In this document: positions 43,796 to 52,820 of the stretch, piece by piece
Layout: each line of letters begins with the position of its first letter
Numbering within the stretch: position 1 is the first letter of the stretch
Source: Planctomycetota bacterium
GTDB taxonomy: Bacteria; Planctomycetota; B15-G4; SIAN01
Length of the DNA stretch: 64,000 nucleotides
Direction of reading: 5' to 3'
NCBI GenBank assembly: GCA_028289345.1
Contig: JANQQL010000001.1
Coordinates: forward strand, 410,080 to 474,079
Program-made: the position numbers and the translations under genes
Notes under the pieces: model-generated
Database searches by the model: none
Told to the model about the DNA's origin: nothing
What the model saw: only the letters and a program-made list of their open reading frames with translations

Positions 43796-46240
43796 TCAAC
43801 GTCCGGGAAGCGGACGCGACTCAGTCAACACCCGCAGGTGACGAAACTGCGCTGACCCGGAGCCGGTCACCAAACCGACGTGTCCACCGAGATCGACTCC
43901 TTCGAGGCTCTTGTTCCAGATTTCCTGGCCGCGGACGAACACGCGCAGCTGGGTCCCATCGACGTCGATGGCGAGGGGAACCCATTCCTCCGCACGGGCC
44001 GGCGGCATCTTGAATCGGTCCCGATCTCGCCATCCCCCCTGGTAATCCGCGAGGACGACAGCGCCGTGCTCGAGAAGTGTCAGAGTCCAATAAGTGATGG
44101 CGTCCCGTCCAGCGAATGCCAGCCCCAACATTCGCGTGCGGTGACCGGTTTCCGGGTCTTCTTGTGTCATCACCTCGGCTTCGAAGCGATAGCGCGAACC
44201 AAGAGGTCGATCGACGAACACGATTCGGTAGTCCACCGTCGTTCCGCCATGGCTCTTTCCAACCTTGCCGGAGATTTCTCCGTCTTCGATCCGATAGTGC
44301 GAAGTCTCCCCGTACCAGCGATGTTCGTCCCGCTCGGAAAGCACTCGCCGCCACCTTCGCGTATCCACCCCGGAGATCCGTTGCAACTCGTTGATGAAAC
44401 GGTGGAGCGTCGGGTGTCCCCCCAAAGTTCGGTCGACTTCGTCCGCCACCGTGGTGGCCATGCGTGGAAATCCCGCATCGAGATACGCCCGGGCCCGACG
44501 CATCGCGAAGGGCACCAGGGTCTGCTCCCGCCGTCGGAGATCCTCAGCCAAACCGCGATCCAAACTTCGAATTCGGTCCAAACACTCGTCCGCCAGATCC
44601 ACCGCCCGTCCAGGAGCCAGAGGCTCCTTGCGGAGCTCGTCGAACCAAGCCCAACGACGAACTTGTCGGTAGCACAAGATGGCAGCGTCTTTCTCTCCCA
44701 ACTCTTCCAAGGTTTGCCCCAGCTCGAAGCGAATCAAGCCCGCGTCTGGCTGCTTGTGCAGCGCCAGCCGGTAGCTTTCCAATGACAGTGCGGGAAACCC
44801 TGCTGCACGCTGGCGACGAGCACGCTCCACCCAAGCTCCCGCGCGATCCTGTTCGCCGTAGTAGTCATCGGCCAGCTTCTGGATCCACTGACGAAAGCGG
44901 CGCTCGAAATCCTCGAACGTAGCGATTCCCGACATCGCCGGCTTGCGGATGAAGTACTCCTGAAAGCGCTCGAACGGGTCGTGGGCCATCTCGACTCGGT
45001 ACGACTCCAAGTAGTCTCGATAGAACGGCAGGTAAATCCGCTCGTAGCGTTCATTCTCGTAGTGATGAAGGAAATAGGTGAGCCCCCAGCCGACACAGTA
45101 GTACATCGGTGGATACGAGCCGGGGCGGTAGTAAGAGACCACGCTCTTCAAGGTCGGAGTCCCGCGGTCCAACGCCGCTCGAAGCGCGCCCAGGCGCCAC
45201 TCCGGAATCGCATTGGGCTCCACCGTCATGTCGGGAAGCAAGATGGCTCCCTCGAAATAGGTGGCCGTGCCTTCGTTCAACCAACTGGGAAGCAGTCCCT
45301 CAGAGATCTCGTCGGTGAATTGATGCGCCGCTTCGTGGAACAGGGTGCTCCAGAGATCTCGCCAGGGACGCGGCGGATCGTCACTGCGCGGATCGTAGGT
45401 TGCCACGTAGTTGGAGTTCGAAACGTAGAACCCAGACAAATGAGATCGGTTGTTTCCCTCGTGCCTCAGATACTCCCTGCGATCGGAATAGACTCGGATC
45501 GTGCAACGGTCCATCTTGCCGGCAACCTGAAACACTTCGCGATAGAACCGGTTCATCTGCTCCATCGCTTCGGCCACGGATTCCAACACTTCGTCACCGA
45601 GATTCGTCACCACCGTGTAGTTGGCGGTCTTCCGCTCGACGGCTGACTCCCAAGCGGGATTGCGTTGGGCTTGGTCGGGAGCCTCGCGGTTCTCGAGAAT
45701 GCGGGAGCGAGAAGGAAGGAGGAAGCCAAAGCGCAACATCTGGGAACGGCTCTCCGGCTTCGACTGCAAGCGAACGAGCAGCTCATCCCACCGTTTCGCC
45801 GAGCCAGATCTCGCCCCAGCGGTGGCCAGATCCGCGGCATTCAGAAAGAACCCGCGCCTCTCCCAATGGCGAGCGGACGAGTGCATTTTGTTCGCCAAAC
45901 GGCGCTCTTCCTGACGCAATTCGGGCTGCTCAGCGTGAACCGGGTCCCAACTCAGCAACTCGCGTTCGATGGGTTCGAGCGAGCGATTCTCCAAGGAGCG
46001 CTGGGCAAGTTGTCCCAGCCACAGTCCCTGGTCCCGGTCTCCGGCCGCGTAACAAGCCCGTGCCGCCGCCAGCAACCGGTCGGGATCTTCCGGAGACTCT
46101 TCCAGCTCGCGAAGCGCCAGGGTCATCGCCTCGCGCGGATCGGAAAACGTGGCCGCGGCGATGCTCAAGCAAGCCGCAAGAATCCCCCCAAGCCATCTTC
46201 CGAAAGGGATCTTCCCAGAGATTTTCGTTCCGGCTTTCAT
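43796..46240 (-). CDS. Exported gluzincin metallopeptidase (DUF1570-like) with TPR and LamG/DUF1080-like domain
   Basis: 814 residues. An N-terminal hydrophobic segment (WLGGILAACLSIAAATFS) exports or anchors it. HEAAH at residues 302-306 with a downstream WLNEGTATYFEG is a gluzincin zinc site (His, His, Glu ligands). TPR-like helices follow at about 520-650, and the last 180 residues form a concanavalin-type beta sandwich (YRIEDGEISGKVGKSHGG ... GGHVGLVTGSGSAQFRHL) like DUF1080. The start overlaps the stop of the beta-lactamase-NamZ fusion (ATGA). A metallopeptidase inside a peptidoglycan-sugar operon could trim peptide stems or bound protein; this is inference. Confidence 0.8.
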   Translation of the reverse strand: MKAGTKISGKIPFGRWLGGILAACLSIAAATFSDPREAMTLALRELEESPEDPDRLLAAARACYAAGDRDQGLWLGQLAQRSLENRSLEPIERELLSWDPVHAEQPELRQEERRLANKMHSSARHWERRGFFLNAADLATAGARSGSAKRWDELLVRLQSKPESRSQMLRFGFLLPSRSRILENREAPDQAQRNPAWESAVERKTANYTVVTNLGDEVLESVAEAMEQMNRFYREVFQVAGKMDRCTIRVYSDRREYLRHEGNNRSHLSGFYVSNSNYVATYDPRSDDPPRPWRDLWSTLFHEAAHQFTDEISEGLLPSWLNEGTATYFEGAILLPDMTVEPNAIPEWRLGALRAALDRGTPTLKSVVSYYRPGSYPPMYYCVGWGLTYFLHHYENERYERIYLPFYRDYLESYRVEMAHDPFERFQEYFIRKPAMSGIATFEDFERRFRQWIQKLADDYYGEQDRAGAWVERARRQRAAGFPALSLESYRLALHKQPDAGLIRFELGQTLEELGEKDAAILCYRQVRRWAWFDELRKEPLAPGRAVDLADECLDRIRSLDRGLAEDLRRREQTLVPFAMRRARAYLDAGFPRMATTVADEVDRTLGGHPTLHRFINELQRISGVDTRRWRRVLSERDEHRWYGETSHYRIEDGEISGKVGKSHGGTTVDYRIVFVDRPLGSRYRFEAEVMTQEDPETGHRTRMLGLAFAGRDAITYWTLTLLEHGAVVLADYQGGWRDRDRFKMPPARAEEWVPLAIDVDGTQLRVFVRGQEIWNKSLEGVDLGGHVGLVTGSGSAQFRHLRVLTESRPLPGR

Positions 46241-48672
46241 TCCACTCCATAGAGCAAATGAGGCGCGCGACGAGAAAGGTAGCCGGCCAGCTCCGCCTCC
46301 GAAAGTGCCAATAGCCGCTCGGGCCCCGCCCCACTCGAAAACGCGTCGAAAATGGGGTCGTTGGCCAGCAGACGAGCGAAAGGCTCGCGTTCCCACTCCT
46401 TGGGATGGAGGTCACGCAGGGTCGTTGCCAGAGTGAATCCCAATGCCAACGGGCAGAGTTCTTCAGCATTCAAGACCAGTAGTTGAACCGCCCGACACCG
46501 TTCTCCCGCGTACTTGCTTTCCGACGGCTCGAACTCGGCGGGAACGAAGGAAATTCCGCGCAGGCCCGATCGCTGCAATCGGCGGGCGAGCGTCCGGTGA
46601 TCCAACCACGGTGCTCCGATCCATTCGAAAGGAGCGTCGGTGCCACGGCCCACCGAGACATTGGTGAACTCCAGCAGCGCCACTCCGGGGTAGAGCAATG
46701 CCTGACGCAAGTTGCGAAGGTTCGGCGAGGGATTGATCCACGGCAGGCCCGTGGTGTCGAAACCGCGATCCCGGTCCCAGTGCTCCATGGCAACGATCTC
46801 GAGATCCAAGTCAAGACCACGTTCGTGACGAAACATCTGGGCCAGTTCTCCCACTGTCATCCCATGACGGACCGGCAGATCGTGGAAAGCAGTGAAGGAC
46901 TGATGGGTGTCATCACGCATGGGACCAGAGATGGCCAACCCACCCAGGGGATTGGGGCGATCCAACACGACGAAACGCAACCCGCATTTCGCCGCGGCTT
47001 CCATCGCCAGCCCCATCGTGGAGATGTACGTGTAAAAACGAACTCCTGCGTCCTGGATGTCGAACACCAACGTGTCCAGATCCGTGAGCTGCTCCGCGTT
47101 CGGCCGGCGGGATTCGCCATACAAACTCACCACCGGCAGACCGGAGATCGAATCCACGGTGTGATCAATCTCCCCTTCCCCGACCCCACGAATGCCATGC
47201 TCCGGACTGAACAACCGGCAAAGATCGACCTGGCGCGCGGAGTGCAAGACATCGATGGTCCGGCGACCATCGGCGCTGACTCCCGTGTGATTGGTGATCA
47301 ATCCCACGCGCTGGTTGGCCAACGGGGCAAAGGCTCGAGATTCGAGCACGTCGATCCCCGTTCGCACGGCTGGTGGGGAAAAGTTCGGCGCCCCGACTCT
47401 TCGGAGTCCATGGGGCACGCAACACCGGCCCACACTCAGCGCACCGATTCCTATCCCGGGGTCCCGGGAATGCGCGGCGGCCTTGCCCAAGTTGGCGGCG
47501 GCCACCGATCCCACCCGACGGGCCAGTTCAAGAATGGAGCCTTGCCCATCCGGGTGCAATCGCGTCGCCAACACCAAAACGAACAAATCCTGCTCCGGAT
47601 CAATCCACAAGGACGTCCCGGTGAAGCCACTGTGCCCATACGCTCGAGACGAAAACAACTCCCCTCGATTGCGCGAGAAACGCGACTGAACATCCCAGCC
47701 GTAGCTTCTCCATCCCCCGGGAACAGGACGCGGGCGAGTCATTTCCCGAACGGCCGCCGAAGAAAGCACTCGTACCCCGTCGAGCTCCCCTTCGTTCAAG
47801 AGCATGCGCGCGAAACGACTGAGATCTTCCGCGCAGGAAAACAGTCCCGCGTGGCCGGCGACTCCGCCGAGGAAGTGTGCCCGGGGATCATGAACCTCCC
47901 CACACAACCACGCTCCGTCCCGCTTCTCGGTGGTGGCGATCGGAGTTCCCGATGCGCGCTCGGGAATGAATCGAGTGGCCTCCATCCCCAGGGGTACGAA
48001 CAGGCGTTCCCTCGCATACTCCGCCAGGTTCCTCCCGGAGACTCGTTCGATCACACGGCCGAGGGCCAAGTAGCCTACGTCGCTGTAAACGAATGCCGTG
48101 CGGGGCTCCGCTTGCAACTCCAGGGCATCCATGCGCCGCCACGCTTCGTCGACGCCGTGTTGGTAATCCTCCAAGGAGTTGTCTGCGATCAGACCTCCGA
48201 CGTGAAGGAGAAGGTCGCCCAACGTCAGGGTCTCTTTTCCCGCTTGGCCGAACTCAGGCAGATAGCGGACGACGGGATCCCTCCAAGACAGGCGTCCTTC
48301 TTCCACCAAGGCGGCGAGGCACGCCGCGGTCACGACGGGCTTGGTGAGTGACGCCAAGTCGAACCGAGTGTCGGTCGTCATCGGAAGCGCGCTTGGCTCG
48401 ATCTGTCGGTGACCGAGAGCCTGCAAGAACTTCAGCTCCTCGCCGGTTCCCACGGCCACCACACAGCCCGGCGTCTCACCTGTTTCGATCGCCTGCTCGA
48501 CGAGATCGCGAATGATCGAAGGCCAATCCCTCTCGGGGAGAGGAAAAGGCGTGACGGAACAACTCCCCAGCAGAAACAAGGCAAGCCAAAGAACGAGAAC
48601 GGACTTCGGCCGCGGCTCCCCCCTCGGGGCGGAGGAGCCGAGTCCTCGCTTCGATCGATCCCCCTTCGCCAT
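46237..48672 (-). CDS. Lipoprotein fusing a serine beta-lactamase/esterase domain to NamZ exo-muramidase
   Basis: 811 residues. The lipobox LLGSC gives Cys38. Residues 50-400 are a class C beta-lactamase/esterase fold with SLTK (Ser108, Lys111), YSDVGY in place of the YxN motif, and GHSGFTG as the third motif. Residues 430-811 are a DUF1343/NamZ (GH171) domain with GLITNHTGVS, LFSPEHGIRG (Glu about 491), VFDIQDAGVRFYTYIS and LDRPNPLGG. In Bacillus subtilis, NamZ and a beta-lactamase-like gene are separate neighbours in the MurNAc cluster; here they are one chain. It should release MurNAc from glycan ends outside the cell. The first base of its ATG is the last base of the symporter stop. Confidence 0.9.
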   Translation of the reverse strand: MAKGDRSKRGLGSSAPRGEPRPKSVLVLWLALFLLGSCSVTPFPLPERDWPSIIRDLVEQAIETGETPGCVVAVGTGEELKFLQALGHRQIEPSALPMTTDTRFDLASLTKPVVTAACLAALVEEGRLSWRDPVVRYLPEFGQAGKETLTLGDLLLHVGGLIADNSLEDYQHGVDEAWRRMDALELQAEPRTAFVYSDVGYLALGRVIERVSGRNLAEYARERLFVPLGMEATRFIPERASGTPIATTEKRDGAWLCGEVHDPRAHFLGGVAGHAGLFSCAEDLSRFARMLLNEGELDGVRVLSSAAVREMTRPRPVPGGWRSYGWDVQSRFSRNRGELFSSRAYGHSGFTGTSLWIDPEQDLFVLVLATRLHPDGQGSILELARRVGSVAAANLGKAAAHSRDPGIGIGALSVGRCCVPHGLRRVGAPNFSPPAVRTGIDVLESRAFAPLANQRVGLITNHTGVSADGRRTIDVLHSARQVDLCRLFSPEHGIRGVGEGEIDHTVDSISGLPVVSLYGESRRPNAEQLTDLDTLVFDIQDAGVRFYTYISTMGLAMEAAAKCGLRFVVLDRPNPLGGLAISGPMRDDTHQSFTAFHDLPVRHGMTVGELAQMFRHERGLDLDLEIVAMEHWDRDRGFDTTGLPWINPSPNLRNLRQALLYPGVALLEFTNVSVGRGTDAPFEWIGAPWLDHRTLARRLQRSGLRGISFVPAEFEPSESKYAGERCRAVQLLVLNAEELCPLALGFTLATTLRDLHPKEWEREPFARLLANDPIFDAFSSGAGPERLLALSEAELAGYLSRRAPHLLYGVE

Positions 48673-50186
48673 CAGCGGCTCTCCGAAACCGCCGCGGAGG
48701 TTCGACCGACCCCGTCCACCAGTGCCCCCACAACGAAAGTCCCCAAGGAGCCCACCACGGCGTACCACGGCCAGGCAAGCGGCGTGGCGAACTTGATCGC
48801 GGCCATGCCGACGATGCCGGCGGTCAATGCAATCAAGGCGCTCGAGGGTCGAGTCCTGGGTCGAGCCAGAGCCAAGAAGAACAAGCCGAGAACGATGCCT
48901 GAGGCAAGCCCGGCAATGGCCAAAACCTGGAGCACGACGCTGGAGTCCAGCTCCTTGGCGGCCAAGGCGACCACCCCCTGCAAAACCCCAAAGCCCAGAG
49001 TGAACCAGCGAGTGACCTTCAGCGAGGATCCGTGGTCGGGGGAAGCCCCTCGAAGCGGCAAGTACAGGTCATGGACGGCAGTGGCGGCGGACGAGTTCAG
49101 GGAACTCGACAGGGTCGACATCGCCGCCGAAAACACCGCTCCGAGAATGATCCCCAGCACCCCGGGAGGATCGCGCAGGTGATCGACGATGAACGAAGAG
49201 AACACCTGATCATTGCTCGCGAACGGCTCCGCCGGCGGATGAGCCGTGTAGAACAACCACAGCAGCACACCGATGCCGAGGAACAAGGCAAATTGAGCAG
49301 CCACCACAAAGCCACTGACGCTGAGGGCCAACCCGGCTTGTTGGCGACTCTTGGCACTCAGCAAGCGTTGAACGATCAACTGATCGGCACCGTGAGTCGC
49401 GAGAGTCAGAAACGCGCCCCCGACGAGTCCGGCGCCGAGGAAGCTTGCGTTGTCCCAAGCCCAGTCGAAATCGAAGAGCTGCAGATGCCCGCTCTCCCAC
49501 GCTCGCTGCAAGATCTCGGAATCGGTCCCGGGAATCTTGTTCCACAAGATCCACGCGGCGAGAACGGCCCCAAGGACGTAGACACAGAGCTGCACGCAAT
49601 CCATCCACAGGACCGCACGCATGCCTCCCGCCATCGTGTACACCACCGTCAAGATGGTGAGCGCGACAATGGCCGACTCGAGCGACCACCCCGTGATCTT
49701 CTGCAGAACCAGCGCGGTAAGGAACAGCCGCAATCCGTCGGCCACGGTTCGGGTGACCAGAAACAACACCGAGGTAGCACGGCGCGTCGCCTGGCCGAAT
49801 CGCTCTCCCAACAACTCGTACGCGGTCACCAACCGCCCCCGAAAGTAGGCGGGGAGAATCCACATCGTGACAGCCAACCGCCCGACGATGTATCCCAAGG
49901 CAAGCTGCAAGAAAGTCAGGTTGCTGGCGTAGCCGATGCCGGGGACGCTGAGAAACGTGGCGGTGCTGGTTTCCGTCGCGACGATGGAGAGCAACACGAC
50001 CATCCACGGCACGTCCCGTCCCCCCACCAGGAAGTCTTCCAGATCCCGGGGTCGCCGCCCCATCCACAACCCGAAACCCACCGCCGCGGCCAGATAGGCC
50101 ACCACCACCGCCAGGTCCACGAAGGGCAAGGTTCCGGCCAGGAAAAACATGGAAGGAAAGGACTCCCAGGCTGGCGTTGCGGTCAT
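48672..50186 (-). CDS. Sodium:solute symporter (SSS family), likely amino-sugar (MurNAc) importer
   Basis: 504 residues with about 13 membrane helices. SSS features are GRRPRDLEDFLVGGRDVPW after helix 1, STATFLSVPGIGYASNL and a conserved SAAMSTLSSSLNSSAA that includes sodium-site serines. Sialic-acid and sugar transporters belong to this family. Its stop shares a base with the start of the beta-lactamase-NamZ gene, and the divergent operon encodes MurQ and a MurK-type kinase, so MurNAc or a related sugar is the likely substrate. ATG 50186 is used; GTG 50207 is a possible earlier start. Confidence 0.85.
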   Translation of the reverse strand: MTATPAWESFPSMFFLAGTLPFVDLAVVVAYLAAAVGFGLWMGRRPRDLEDFLVGGRDVPWMVVLLSIVATETSTATFLSVPGIGYASNLTFLQLALGYIVGRLAVTMWILPAYFRGRLVTAYELLGERFGQATRRATSVLFLVTRTVADGLRLFLTALVLQKITGWSLESAIVALTILTVVYTMAGGMRAVLWMDCVQLCVYVLGAVLAAWILWNKIPGTDSEILQRAWESGHLQLFDFDWAWDNASFLGAGLVGGAFLTLATHGADQLIVQRLLSAKSRQQAGLALSVSGFVVAAQFALFLGIGVLLWLFYTAHPPAEPFASNDQVFSSFIVDHLRDPPGVLGIILGAVFSAAMSTLSSSLNSSAATAVHDLYLPLRGASPDHGSSLKVTRWFTLGFGVLQGVVALAAKELDSSVVLQVLAIAGLASGIVLGLFFLALARPRTRPSSALIALTAGIVGMAAIKFATPLAWPWYAVVGSLGTFVVGALVDGVGRTSAAVSESR

Positions 50187-50222
50187 TGAGAGAACGCCGT
50201 GGCTCACCCGAGAGCAGGAACC

Positions 50223-50268
50223 GAGGGGTTGCCCTCATCGCCCACGGGCCGACACGGGGCAACCCCTC
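50223..50268. promoter_or_regulatory. Inverted repeat and direct repeats between the divergent MurNAc operons
   Basis: A perfect 12-bp inverted repeat (GAGGGGTTGCCC at 50223-50234 with its complement at 50257-50268) spans 22 bases. It is followed at 50270-50285 by two direct GATTCCG repeats nine bases apart. The location, between the symporter and regulator starts, suggests an operator for both operons or a leader hairpin. Confidence 0.5.
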
Positions 50269-50366
50269 AGATTCCGAAGATTCCGCAGTGAGGAACTGCC
50301 GGCCGACCGTTCGATACGTCGTACAAGACGCTCCTTGCCGATTCAAGAATTCACAGGACCCTGCCC

Positions 50367-50990
50367 ATGATTCCCACGGTGTACGTTGTCGAAGACGACC
50401 TCTCCATCCGCCGCTTCATCGAGAGAATCGTGGATGAACTCGGCTACCGTTGCCAATCTTTCGCCGAGGCAAGTGAGTTTCTCCAGCGCTTTCGACCCGA
50501 CCATCCCTGCTGCGTGGTGCTGGACATCATCCTTCCAGGAGCCACCGGACTCGAAGCTCTGGAAACTCTCCGCCAGCGAGGCATTCAGTCTCCGGTCCTG
50601 ATGATGAGTGCCCACGCCGACGTGCCAGCGGTATTGCGGGCAATGAAAGCGGGCGCCCTGGACATCGTCGAGAAACCGCTGCGGCGCCACGCCATGAAGG
50701 ATCGGATTCACACCGCGGTTCGCCAGGACCTGGCCCGCCACGGCAGGCATCAACAGCGCCAGGAACTCCGCCAACGAGTGCGGTCCCTCACTCCGCGGGA
50801 GACAGAGGTGGCGGAACTGGTGGTGCTGGGCAAATCCAACCGCGAAATCGCCGCGGAACTCGGCATCAGTCGCAAGACGGTGGAACAGCACCGGGCCCAT
50901 ATCAAGGTCAAGATGCGCTCCGATTCCCTTGCCCATCTCGTCCGCCTCATGCTCGAAGCAAACCGGAACGAGCGAGAGATGGCTTGCTAG
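50367..50990 (+). CDS. FixJ-type response regulator (receiver plus LuxR HTH)
   Basis: 207 residues. The receiver domain has Asp10-Asp11, phospho-acceptor Asp53 (VVLDIILPG), a Ser in MMSAHAD and Lys in VEKPLR. The output domain LTPRETEVAELVVLGKSNREIAAELGISRKTVEQHRAHI is a LuxR/FixJ helix-turn-helix. No histidine kinase is adjacent. It heads the plus-strand operon and is divergent from the symporter operon, so it is a good candidate regulator of the whole MurNAc locus, probably through the repeats at 50223-50285. Confidence 0.9.
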   Translation: MIPTVYVVEDDLSIRRFIERIVDELGYRCQSFAEASEFLQRFRPDHPCCVVLDIILPGATGLEALETLRQRGIQSPVLMMSAHADVPAVLRAMKAGALDIVEKPLRRHAMKDRIHTAVRQDLARHGRHQQRQELRQRVRSLTPRETEVAELVVLGKSNREIAAELGISRKTVEQHRAHIKVKMRSDSLAHLVRLMLEANRNEREMAC

Positions 50991-51009
50991 CACCGACTCG
51001 GTCACGCGA

Positions 51010-51015
51010 TACAAT
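51010..51015 (+). promoter_or_regulatory. Candidate -10 box of a leaderless murQ transcript
   Basis: TACAAT stands six bases before GTG 51022 with no Shine-Dalgarno between. A possible TTGCTA -35 at 50984 is 20 bases away, longer than ideal. It could let murQ-murK be transcribed apart from the regulator gene. Confidence 0.5.
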
Positions 51016-51021
51016 TCGAGC

Positions 51022-51852
51022 GTGGCCAAGAATCTGACAACCGAGTCGCGCAACCCTGCCTCCGAACACTTCGGCACCACCGAAGTCGATGAGCTGGTTC
51101 GAATCATGAATCGCGAGGACGCCGGGGTCGCCTCGGCGGTCGCCACTCAAACGCACGCCATGAGCCGCGCCATCCGGGGACTGACCGAGCGGCTGGCCGG
51201 AAATGGTCGCTGGGTGTCGATCGGGGCCGGGACATCGGGGCGCTTGGGGGTGCTGGACGCGGCAGAATGTGGTCCCACGTTCGGTGTTTCCTCGAGGGTT
51301 GTGTTTGGCATCCTCGCCGGAGGTGACCAAGCCCTGCGTCACGCCCAGGAAGGCGCCGAAGACGACGTCGCCGCCGCTTCTCGAGACCTCCAACAGGTGT
51401 GTCTCGGGGCCACCGATTGTCTGGTGGCGATCTCGGCCAGCGGGCACACTCCTTACACCTTGGCGGCCGCGAAGTATGGAAAGTCCGTGGGAGCGTTCAC
51501 CATCGGGATCTCCTGCAATGAAATCTCGCCATTGGGCGCGGTGGTCGACGTCGACATTCGCCCGATCGTGGGCCCCGAAGTGCTGACCGGTTCCACGCGT
51601 CTGAAAGCCGGGACCGCGACCAAGCTGGTTCTGAACACTCTGAGTACGGGCACCATGGTGATGTTGGGCAAGACCCAAGGGAACCTGATGACCGGCCTGC
51701 GACCGAGCAATGACAAGTTGCGAGAGCGCGCGATCGGACTGGTCGTTTCTCAAACGGGTTTGTCGACAGACGAAGCACATCAGTTGCTCGATTACCACGC
51801 TCAAGACGTGGCGGCTGCGGTGCGAGCCCATCGAGAGAAGGCGGCCTCATGA
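51022..51852 (+). CDS. murQ: N-acetylmuramic acid 6-phosphate etherase (MurQ)
   Basis: 276 residues, slightly shorter than E. coli MurQ (298). NLTTESRNPAS opens the protein; the SIS-fold core has SIGAGTSGRLGVLDAAECGPTFG with catalytic Glu82 and AQEGAEDD with Glu113, matching E. coli Glu83 and Glu114. It removes D-lactate from MurNAc-6-phosphate to give GlcNAc-6-phosphate. GTG 51022 is chosen as the conserved start. The stop overlaps the next ATG (ATGA at 51849), coupling it to the kinase. Confidence 0.95.
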   Translation: MAKNLTTESRNPASEHFGTTEVDELVRIMNREDAGVASAVATQTHAMSRAIRGLTERLAGNGRWVSIGAGTSGRLGVLDAAECGPTFGVSSRVVFGILAGGDQALRHAQEGAEDDVAAASRDLQQVCLGATDCLVAISASGHTPYTLAAAKYGKSVGAFTIGISCNEISPLGAVVDVDIRPIVGPEVLTGSTRLKAGTATKLVLNTLSTGTMVMLGKTQGNLMTGLRPSNDKLRERAIGLVVSQTGLSTDEAHQLLDYHAQDVAAAVRAHREKAAS

Positions 51853-52820
51853 CCCACCCCACCTATCTCTTGGGAGTCGACGGTGGTGGCAGCAAGACCG
51901 TCGCGTGGCTGACTCCCGAAACCGGAGCCGACGGTGAGACCGTTTCGGCACCTCTGGTCGCCCGCACCGGTGCAAGTCATGTGGCAAGCGTCGGCTTTGA
52001 AGAATCCACCGGCGCGGTGGAAGCTGCGGTGCAACAAGTGCGTGCCGAAGTGAGCCCGGACAGCGAGATTCGCGCCGCGTGCTTTGCTCTCTCGGGATCC
52101 GCCCAAGCTCGCAGCAAGGAACGATGGCGGGAATGGATCGCCACGAGGAACTGGACTCCGCTTTTTGCGGTCGTCCCAGACGCGGTCGCCCCGCTGATTT
52201 GTGCGTCGCCGAAAGGCGAGGGTGTCGCACTCGTTTCGGGCACTGGTTCCTGCGCGCTCAGTCATTCCTCGAACGGCTGTTTCCGAGCGGGAGGTTTCGG
52301 ACCGCTCTTGGGAGACGAGGGCAGCGGCTTCGACGTCGGACTCAAGGCTCTGCAAGAAGTGATGCGCGCGTTGGATGGTCGCGGACCCGGAACGGAGCTC
52401 GCGGAATTGTTCACTCAACACGCTTCCTTGCAGGACCCCCGAGAGCTGGCCACCCACTACGGCAACCCACTCCGCCAGCGCCAGGAGATCGCGGCGTTGG
52501 TGCCGGTCGTGCACGTCGGGGTCGAGCGCGGCGACGACGTGGCCATGGGACTCATCGAGCAGGCAGGACTCGAACTCGGCAACCTGGTGGGATGTGTGGC
52601 GCGCAAGGCCGAGCTGAAAGCGCGTCGTTACCGCTTGGCGATGGCGGGGGGCGTGCTCCTCTCCAGTCAGCCGCTCCGCAACCAAGTGTTGCAATCTTTG
52701 GACGCCGCGGGAATTCCTCCCGAGTCCTCGATGTTGGTCCGAGAGCCGGTGGAAGGTTGTCTGCGGATCGCCCGAATGCTTGCCGACAAGCAGTGGGACG
52801 AGTCTCACTGGAAGATCTGA
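51849..52820 (+). CDS. BadF/BcrA-family amino-sugar kinase, MurK/NagK-like
   Basis: 323 residues of the ASKHA kinase fold: phosphate-1 loop GVDGGGSKT, adenosine/phosphate-2 region VALVSGTGSCAL and GGFGPLLGDEGSGFDVG. The nearest known roles are N-acetylglucosamine kinase and the Clostridium MurK, which phosphorylates MurNAc and GlcNAc. Directly downstream of murQ with a four-base overlap, it most likely makes MurNAc-6-phosphate for MurQ. Sequence alone does not separate GlcNAc from MurNAc preference. Confidence 0.85.
   Translation: MTHPTYLLGVDGGGSKTVAWLTPETGADGETVSAPLVARTGASHVASVGFEESTGAVEAAVQQVRAEVSPDSEIRAACFALSGSAQARSKERWREWIATRNWTPLFAVVPDAVAPLICASPKGEGVALVSGTGSCALSHSSNGCFRAGGFGPLLGDEGSGFDVGLKALQEVMRALDGRGPGTELAELFTQHASLQDPRELATHYGNPLRQRQEIAALVPVVHVGVERGDDVAMGLIEQAGLELGNLVGCVARKAELKARRYRLAMAGGVLLSSQPLRNQVLQSLDAAGIPPESSMLVREPVEGCLRIARMLADKQWDESHWKI

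Noticed and set aside
46483..48351. 622-codon plus-strand frame opposite the beta-lactamase-NamZ gene
   Set aside because: Antisense of two recognised domains; no start signal.
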